Made by a program: the position numbers and the translations under genes
DNA from: an uncultured Prevotellaceae bacterium
GTDB taxonomy: Bacteria; Bacteroidota; Bacteroidia; Bacteroidales; Muribaculaceae
NCBI GenBank assembly: GCA_945983195.1
Contig: CAMFSS010000053.1
Span: forward strand, 1-9,825
DNA: 9,825 nucleotides
Reading direction: 5' to 3'
The notes under the pieces: model-generated
Told to the model about the DNA's origin: nothing
The model's database searches: none
What the model saw: only the letters and a program-made list of their open reading frames with translations
Part shown: in pieces, positions 5,232 through 9,825 of the stretch
Layout of the letters: every line of letters begins with the position of its first letter
How positions within the stretch are numbered: position 1 is the stretch's first letter

Positions 5232-7544
5232 ATGGCTAAAAGTCGGAACAGCAAATCGTCGGCAACGGCGAAACACAATCTGGAATCGCAGATTATTGAT
5301 TTTTTCAACAGGGAAAACCATATTCCCTACAACTACAAGCAGGTGTCGGCAGCTCTCGGAGCCGATACACCGAAGCTCCGCTCTACGGTGGTGGAGATCC
5401 TTGAAGAACTCGCCATTGAAGGCTTCCTTGTGGAAACAACCCCGGGAAAATTCAAGGCTACCACACGCAACACCGTAGCCGACGGCATTTTCGTGCGCCG
5501 CAGCAATGGCAAGAACGGTGTGGAGCTTACCGACGAAGATGGTGAAGTGAAGTCGATTTTCGTTGCCGAGCGCAACTCGATGCACGCACTCAACGGCGAC
5601 AAGGTGCGAGTGCACATCTGCGCGCAGCGTCGTGGCTGCGAGCCTGAAGCCGAAGTGATTGAGGTGCTCGAAAAGAAGGACCAGGTGTTCATCGGCACGC
5701 TTCAAGTGGAGAAATACTATGCCAACCTGCTTACCGACAGCAAATTTCTCGCTACCGACATCTTTATTCCCAAAAACAAGCTCAAGGGCGGACTAAGCGG
5801 CGACAAGGCGATTGTGCGCATAGTCGACTGGCCCGAGAATGCAAATAGCCCTGTGGGCGAGGTGGTGGATGTGCTTGGCACCGCCGGCGACAACAACGCC
5901 GAAATTCATGCAATTCTTGCCGAATACGGACTGCCCTACCGTTATCCCGAGGCTGTCACCAAGGCTGCCGACCGCATACCCGACGACATCACACCCGAGG
6001 AGATTGCCAAGCGCCGCGATTTCCGCGATGCCATAACCTTTACAATCGACCCGAAGGATGCAAAGGACTTCGATGACGCTCTCTCAATCGAGAAGCTGCC
6101 CAATGGCAACTGGCAGGTGGGAATACACATTGCCGACGTGACGCACTACGTGAAGCCCGGCACTATCATCGACAAGGAGGCTGAGAAGCGCGCCACTTCG
6201 GTGTATCTCGTCGACCGTACGGTGCCGATGCTCCCCGAGCGTCTGTGCAACGGCGTGTGCTCGCTTCGACCCAACGAGGAGAAACTTGCATTTTCGTGCA
6301 TTGTGGAGATGGACAACAACGCCCATGTGCTCAGCACCGACATTTGCCGCACTGTAATCAAGAGCAACCGCCGCTTCACCTACGAGGAGGCGCAAAATAT
6401 CATCGAGACCGGACAGGGCGAATACTCCGACCAAGTGCTTGCGCTCGACCACCTGGCTAAAATCATGCGCAAGTCGCGCTTTGAGAACGGCTCGGTGGAA
6501 TTCGACCGCTGCGAGGTGCGTTTCGACATCGACGATAACGGCCGCCCCGTCGACGTGTACTTCAAGGAATCGAAAGATGCCAACAAGCTTGTGGAGGAGT
6601 TTATGCTCCTTGCCAACCGCAAGGTTGCCGAGCGGATAGGCATTCCTCCCAAGGGGAAGAAGGCAAAGGCTTTCGTATATCGTATTCACGATATGCCCAA
6701 CAGCGACAAAATGGACAATCTGCAAGCCCTGGTGCGCAACTTCGGCTACAAGCTCAAGACCAAGGGCAACGCGAGCGACGTGAACAAGTCGCTCAACCGC
6801 ATGCTCCACGACATAAAGGGCAAAGCCGAGGAGAACCTCCTTTCCACTCTTGCTGTGCGTGCCATGGCAAAGGCTGTGTATTCAACCGTGAATATCGGGC
6901 ACTACGGACTTGCATTCGACTATTACACCCATTTCACATCGCCCATACGCCGCTATCCCGACATGATGGTGCACAGGCTGCTCGACAAGTACCTCGCCGG
7001 CGGACGCACGGTGAACCAGGCAAAGCTTGAGGAGGAGTGCAAGCACTCAAGCGACATGGAGCAGCTTGCCGCCAATGCCGAGCGTGCCTCAATCAAGTAC
7101 AAGCAGGTGGAATACCTTGGCGAGAGGCTCGGTCAAGTGTATGAAGGAACAATATCGGGCGTGACCGAGTGGGGACTCTATGTGGAAATCGACGAAAACA
7201 AGTGCGAGGGGCTTGTGCCCATTCGCGACCTTGAGGGCGACTACTATGAGTTCGACGAGAAGAACTACTGCCTGATTGGCCGCAGGCGCAACCGCCGCTA
7301 TACGCTTGGCGACCATGTGACCATTCAGATTGCTCGTGCCGACTTGGTGAAGAAGCAGCTCGACTTTGCACTCGTCGACGAGGCTCACCCGGCAGGCACC
7401 CACCGCATCGACAAGGCTCCAATCACAGTGTCGCGCTCGCGCCTGGCACAGTTGCAGGAGAAGGCACCTGGACGCACCCGTGGCAACAAGCCCGGCTCGA
7501 AGAGCAAGAAAGGCTCAAAGAAGGGCAAGGGTCGCAAAGGCTGA
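5232..7544 (+). CDS. rnr: Ribonuclease R (RNB family 3'-5' exoribonuclease)
   Basis: From ATG 5232 the protein has 770 residues and digests structured RNA processively from the 3' end, in mRNA decay and rRNA/tmRNA quality control in the cytoplasm. An N-terminal winged-helix-like region (ESQIIDFFN to LEELAIEGFLVE) is followed by cold-shock-like OB folds. The RNB domain comes next, with DPKDAKDFDDA; Asp273, Asp279, Asp281 and Asp282 match the catalytic metal ligands around Asp272-281 of the E. coli enzyme. An S1 domain begins near residue 634 (GQVYEGTISGVTEWGLYVEI), and a Lys/Gly-rich tail (KSKKGSKKGKGRKG) ends it. The two-OB, RNB, S1 and basic tail order favours RNase R over RNase II. An upstream in-frame ATG at 5130 would add 34 residues with no family resemblance, so 5232 (MAKSRNSKSS) is preferred. 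Nothing suggests damage. Confidence 0.93.
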   Translation: MAKSRNSKSSATAKHNLESQIIDFFNRENHIPYNYKQVSAALGADTPKLRSTVVEILEELAIEGFLVETTPGKFKATTRNTVADGIFVRRSNGKNGVELTDEDGEVKSIFVAERNSMHALNGDKVRVHICAQRRGCEPEAEVIEVLEKKDQVFIGTLQVEKYYANLLTDSKFLATDIFIPKNKLKGGLSGDKAIVRIVDWPENANSPVGEVVDVLGTAGDNNAEIHAILAEYGLPYRYPEAVTKAADRIPDDITPEEIAKRRDFRDAITFTIDPKDAKDFDDALSIEKLPNGNWQVGIHIADVTHYVKPGTIIDKEAEKRATSVYLVDRTVPMLPERLCNGVCSLRPNEEKLAFSCIVEMDNNAHVLSTDICRTVIKSNRRFTYEEAQNIIETGQGEYSDQVLALDHLAKIMRKSRFENGSVEFDRCEVRFDIDDNGRPVDVYFKESKDANKLVEEFMLLANRKVAERIGIPPKGKKAKAFVYRIHDMPNSDKMDNLQALVRNFGYKLKTKGNASDVNKSLNRMLHDIKGKAEENLLSTLAVRAMAKAVYSTVNIGHYGLAFDYYTHFTSPIRRYPDMMVHRLLDKYLAGGRTVNQAKLEEECKHSSDMEQLAANAERASIKYKQVEYLGERLGQVYEGTISGVTEWGLYVEIDENKCEGLVPIRDLEGDYYEFDEKNYCLIGRRRNRRYTLGDHVTIQIARADLVKKQLDFALVDEAHPAGTHRIDKAPITVSRSRLAQLQEKAPGRTRGNKPGSKSKKGSKKGKGRKG

Positions 7545-7648
7545 CGCGGCGCAGGCTTCAGCCGGCACTTCTTCAGGCCCGGAAAAACCGTAAAAAAGGC
7601 TTGTCAGCAACAAATTGAGGCGGAAATATGGATTTTTTTCCTTAATAG
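7545..7648. other. Intergenic segment between rnr and frdC
   Basis: I see no gene here. GGCTTCAGCC and a CCGG...CCGG pair occur soon after the rnr stop, but neither is followed by a T run, so no convincing intrinsic terminator for rnr is visible. A seven-T tract at 7633-7639 lacks a good hairpin before it. Transcription could read into the frd genes or end by another mechanism. Confidence 0.4.
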
Positions 7649-7679
7649 TTGTAATTGCGGTGAAAAAAAGGTAATTTTG
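7649..7679 (+). promoter_or_regulatory. Bacteroidetes-type promoter of the frdCA operon
   Basis: TTG (7649-7651), a 20-nt spacer and TAATTTTG (7672-7679) match the Bacteroidetes promoter form in both elements and spacing. The predicted start near 7686 leaves a 57-nt A/T-rich leader before ATG 7743. The extended box GGTAATTTTGTGT (7670-7682) is shared exactly with the micro-gene at 4754-4766. Confidence 0.78.
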
Positions 7680-7742
7680 TGTGCAAAATCATGAAACAAT
7701 CATAATAATCAAAATAATTAATTAACTAAAATCAGAACTACT

Positions 7743-8735
7743 ATGTGGTTAACTAACTCTTCTGTAGGAAGAAAGGTCGTGATGTCAGTAACCGGACTCG
7801 CCCTTATCCTATTCTTAACGTTCCACGTGCTGATGAATGCTGTTGCAATCTTCGATCCCGAGGCTTACAACAAGGTCTGCGGCATTCTTGGAGCTAACTG
7901 GTATGCTGTAGCAGCCACTCTTGGTCTTGCAGCACTATTCCTAATTCACATCATCTACGCTTTCTGGCTCACTATCCAGAACAAGAAAGCTCGTGGAAAT
8001 GATGCCTACAACGTCACTGCTCGTCCCAAGTCGGTTGAGTGGGCTTCGCAGAACATGCTTGCCCTTGGAGTAGTGATTGCGTGCTTCACCGTGCTTCACC
8101 TCTATCAATTCTGGGGTCGCATGATGCTTGCTGAGCTTCTTCCCTGCTGCGCCAATGAGGTGTCGCCTGCCAATGGCTGGGGACAAATCATGCTTCAATT
8201 CGGCGGTTCGCTCGGTTGGGCTGTCCTTGTAATTTATCTTATCGGTTTTGGTGCCCTTTGGTTCCACATGACTCACGGATTCTGGAGCGCATTCCAGTCG
8301 CTCGGAACAAACAACACAGCATGGCTTCCTCGCCTGAAAAAGACTGCTTGCGCTTGGGCTACCGTTGTGTGCCTGCTCTTCGCAGTTGAGGCTGTAGTGT
8401 TCACTCTCAAGGCTCAGTGCCCCGAGTGCTCGGCACAGCGTGTTCCTGCCTATGAGTTGAAGATTATGGAGAAAGCTTGCCACGGAAATCATGGCGAGTG
8501 CACTGAGGCTGCCGCAAAATGCCACAAGGGCGAAGGCTGCCAGGAAGCCGGACAATGCCCCGAAGGTAAGCCTTGCTGCAAAGAGGCCGGACAATGCCCC
8601 GAAGGTAAGCCTTGCTGCAAAGAGGCCGGTAAGTGCCAAGAGGGTGGCTGCGCTGACGCTAAGCCTTGCTGCCAGGAAGCAGGACAGTGCCCTGAGGGTA
8701 AGCCATGCTGCCAGGAAAAAGCTGTTGAGGAATAA
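7743..8735 (+). CDS. frdC: Fumarate reductase/succinate dehydrogenase cytochrome b subunit with Cys-rich repeat tail
   Basis: This is the membrane anchor of the respiratory complex that passes electrons between menaquinol and the flavoprotein/iron-sulfur subunits. Residues 1-222 match the cytochrome b558 family: five membrane segments at about 12-36, 52-76, 104-124, 154-177 and 203-222. Candidate haem-ligand histidines are at 28 (TFHVLMN), 69 (LIHIIY), 119 (VLHLYQFW), 175 and 178 (FHMTHGFW). The family usually ends near 220-240 residues. This protein continues to 330 with a tail holding 19 Cys, including CPEC (226-229), CHGNHGEC (246-253), CHKGEGC (260-266) and repeated 13-residue units from 268 to 324. 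Positive charges fall before helix 1 and in the 2-3 and 4-5 loops, so the tail should be periplasmic. There is no CxxCH, so haem c is not expected; metal or thiol chemistry is possible but unproven. frdA follows after 46 nt with no terminator. The symbol sdhC is equally usable. Confidence 0.92.
   Translation: MWLTNSSVGRKVVMSVTGLALILFLTFHVLMNAVAIFDPEAYNKVCGILGANWYAVAATLGLAALFLIHIIYAFWLTIQNKKARGNDAYNVTARPKSVEWASQNMLALGVVIACFTVLHLYQFWGRMMLAELLPCCANEVSPANGWGQIMLQFGGSLGWAVLVIYLIGFGALWFHMTHGFWSAFQSLGTNNTAWLPRLKKTACAWATVVCLLFAVEAVVFTLKAQCPECSAQRVPAYELKIMEKACHGNHGECTEAAAKCHKGEGCQEAGQCPEGKPCCKEAGQCPEGKPCCKEAGKCQEGGCADAKPCCQEAGQCPEGKPCCQEKAVEE
8544..8714 (+). repeat. 39-bp tandem repeat encoding a 13-residue Cys motif
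   Basis: Four in-frame units lie at 8544-8582, 8583-8621, 8622-8675 (expanded to 54 bp) and 8676-8714. Units 1 and 2 encode EAGQCPEGKPCCK and differ at one base (GAA versus GAG). Unit 3 keeps EAGKC and KPCCQ with an insert containing an extra Cys. Unit 4 encodes EAGQCPEGKPCCQ, with five synonymous codon changes and one amino acid change relative to unit 1. The DNA from 8547 to 8629 is a perfect 39-bp period, which makes it prone to copy-number change by slippage or recombination. Confidence 0.95.
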
Positions 8736-8781
8736 ATATAAGCTGAGTAATTCTATTAACAATTAAATTGTAATTTCAAAA

Positions 8782-9825
8782 ATGGAAGATAATAAGAAAA
8801 CTACCGCAACTGCTCAGCCCGTAATCGACTCTAAGATTCCCGAAGGTCCCGTAGCTGAGAAGTGGACTAACTATAAAGCTCACCAGAAGCTGGTGAACCC
8901 CGCCAACAAGCGCCGCCTCGACATCATCGTGGTCGGTACAGGTCTTGCCGGAGCATCGGCAGCATCTACGCTTGCTGAAATGGGCTTCAACGTGCTCAAC
9001 TTCTGCATTCAGGATTCACCCCGCCGCGCACACTCAATTGCTGCACAGGGTGGTATCAATGCCGCCAAGAACTATCAGAACGACGGCGACTCGGTTTACC
9101 GCCTGTTCTACGACACAGTGAAGGGTGGTGACTATCGTGCACGCGAGGCCAACGTTTACCGTCTGGCTGAAGTGTCGAACAACATCATCGACCAGTGCGT
9201 TGCCCAGGGTGTTCCTTTCGCACGCGAATACGGCGGCACACTTGCCAACCGCTCATTCGGTGGAGCACAGGTGTCACGTACATTCTATGCCAAGGGTCAG
9301 ACCGGCCAGCAGCTCCTTCTTGGTGCCTACTCGTCGCTCAACCGCCAAATCCAGCTTGGCAAGGTGAAGAGCTACAACCGCTATGAGATGCACGACGTGG
9401 TAATCGTCGACGGACGTGCACGCGGTATCATCGCAAAGAACCTCGTAACCGGCAAGTTTGAGCGTTTTGCCGCTCACGCAGTGGTTATTGCCACCGGTGG
9501 TTACGGTAACACATATTTCCTTTCGACAAACGCAATGGGCTGCAACTGTAGTGCCGCAGTAGCCTGCTACCGCAAGGGTGCCTACTTTGCAAACCCGGCT
9601 TACGTTCAGATTCACCCAACATGTATCCCCGTACACGGCGACAAGCAGTCGAAGCTTACTCTTATGTCGGAGTCGCTCCGTAACGACGGCCGTATCTGGG
9701 TACCTAAGAAGATCGAAGATGCCAAGAAGCTCCAGAAGGGCGAAATCAAGGGTAGCGACATCCCCGAAGAGGACCGCGACTACTACTTGGAGCGCCGGTA
9801 TCGGGGATTCGGTAGCATTGTGCCT
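8782..9825 (+). CDS. frdA: Fumarate reductase/succinate dehydrogenase flavoprotein subunit (3' partial)
   Basis: The frame is open from ATG 8782 to the window end (348 codons), so the C-terminal part, including most of the catalytic domain, is missing. It converts fumarate to succinate or the reverse at a covalently bound FAD on the cytoplasmic face. Residues 46-60 (LDIIVVGTGLAGASA) form the dinucleotide-binding fold with GxGxxG at 52-57. RRAHSIAAQGGINAA (81-95) is the FAD attachment segment, with His84 the likely 8-alpha-linked residue. VVIATGGYGN and QIHPTCIP are also typical of the family. The N-terminus has about 45 residues before the FAD fold, as in the Bacteroidetes/epsilon type B enzymes. 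It lies 46 nt after frdC in the same transcription unit. The last codons (YRGFGSIVP) differ from the YPxFGNLVP-like form I recall for relatives. The symbol sdhA is equally usable. Confidence 0.95.
   Translation, partial: MEDNKKTTATAQPVIDSKIPEGPVAEKWTNYKAHQKLVNPANKRRLDIIVVGTGLAGASAASTLAEMGFNVLNFCIQDSPRRAHSIAAQGGINAAKNYQNDGDSVYRLFYDTVKGGDYRAREANVYRLAEVSNNIIDQCVAQGVPFAREYGGTLANRSFGGAQVSRTFYAKGQTGQQLLLGAYSSLNRQIQLGKVKSYNRYEMHDVVIVDGRARGIIAKNLVTGKFERFAAHAVVIATGGYGNTYFLSTNAMGCNCSAAVACYRKGAYFANPAYVQIHPTCIPVHGDKQSKLTLMSESLRNDGRIWVPKKIEDAKKLQKGEIKGSDIPEEDRDYYLERRYRGFGSIVP

Noticed and set aside
6084..6809. Open frame of 241 codons on the minus strand within rnr
   Set aside because: It overlaps the conserved RNB catalytic domain on the opposite strand and shows no domain of its own.
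8081..8100. Perfect 10-bp tandem repeat GTGCTTCACC inside frdC
   Set aside because: Ten is not a multiple of three, and the encoded residues (CFTVLHLYQFW) fit the family, so the repeat is coincidental.
8418..8732. Multihaem cytochrome c domain in the frdC tail
   Set aside because: No CxxCH motif is present; the His residues follow single Cys without the required upstream partner.
7941..8762. Open frame of 273 codons on the minus strand opposite frdC
   Set aside because: It mirrors the repeats of the frdC tail in reverse and has no family features; the plus-strand frame has clear membrane helices and family motifs.

Overview
The window looks like a chromosomal segment of an anaerobic Bacteroidales bacterium, plausibly Muribaculaceae-like, although the genus cannot be fixed from sequence alone. 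Four things point there. The promoters fit the Bacteroidetes form (TTG, about 20 nt, TAnnTTTG). The ribosome binding regions are A/T-rich with no clear Shine-Dalgarno. There is a secreted tricorn-type S41 protease. A cytochrome b subunit and a flavoprotein of a fumarate reductase/succinate dehydrogenase are arranged C then A.

Layout: (1) 4-78, minus strand: tRNA-Asp(GUC) with a well-formed promoter at 104-134. (2) 229-3492, minus strand: a 1087-residue exported tricorn-like protease with beta-propeller, PDZ and S41 catalytic domains. (3) 3662-4705, plus strand: a lipoprotein nucleoside hydrolase interrupted by an in-frame TAG at 4115-4117; both halves lie in the same frame, so this is a nonsense change and not a frameshift. 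(4) 4754-4969: a compact unit made of a promoter-like box, a 25-codon ORF for a hydrophobic peptide and a strong intrinsic terminator. (5) 4970-5231: an A/T-rich stretch with repeated GCCGAAAA-type motifs, a promoter-like box and a GC-rich leader, followed by RNase R (5232-7544). (6) 7649-9825: a promoter followed by frdC/sdhC (7743-8735) and the first 348 codons of frdA/sdhA, which runs off the window; the iron-sulfur subunit gene would be expected downstream.

The best candidate for something undescribed is the C-terminus of the cytochrome b subunit. After the five expected membrane helices it carries a tail of about 105 residues with 19 cysteines, built largely from a 13-residue repeat (EAGQCPEGKPCC plus K or Q). 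Charge distribution puts the tail on the periplasmic side. Two DNA copies are nearly identical, while the last copy differs from them mainly by synonymous changes, which suggests both recent duplication and selection on the protein. The second candidate is the autonomous micro-gene at 4754-4969, whose promoter box shares a 13-bp string with the frdC promoter.

The tRNA, protease and RNase R are ordinary housekeeping or envelope functions. The frdC-frdA pair would couple menaquinol oxidation to fumarate reduction in anaerobic, succinate-producing metabolism. No mobile element, CRISPR array or phage gene was seen.
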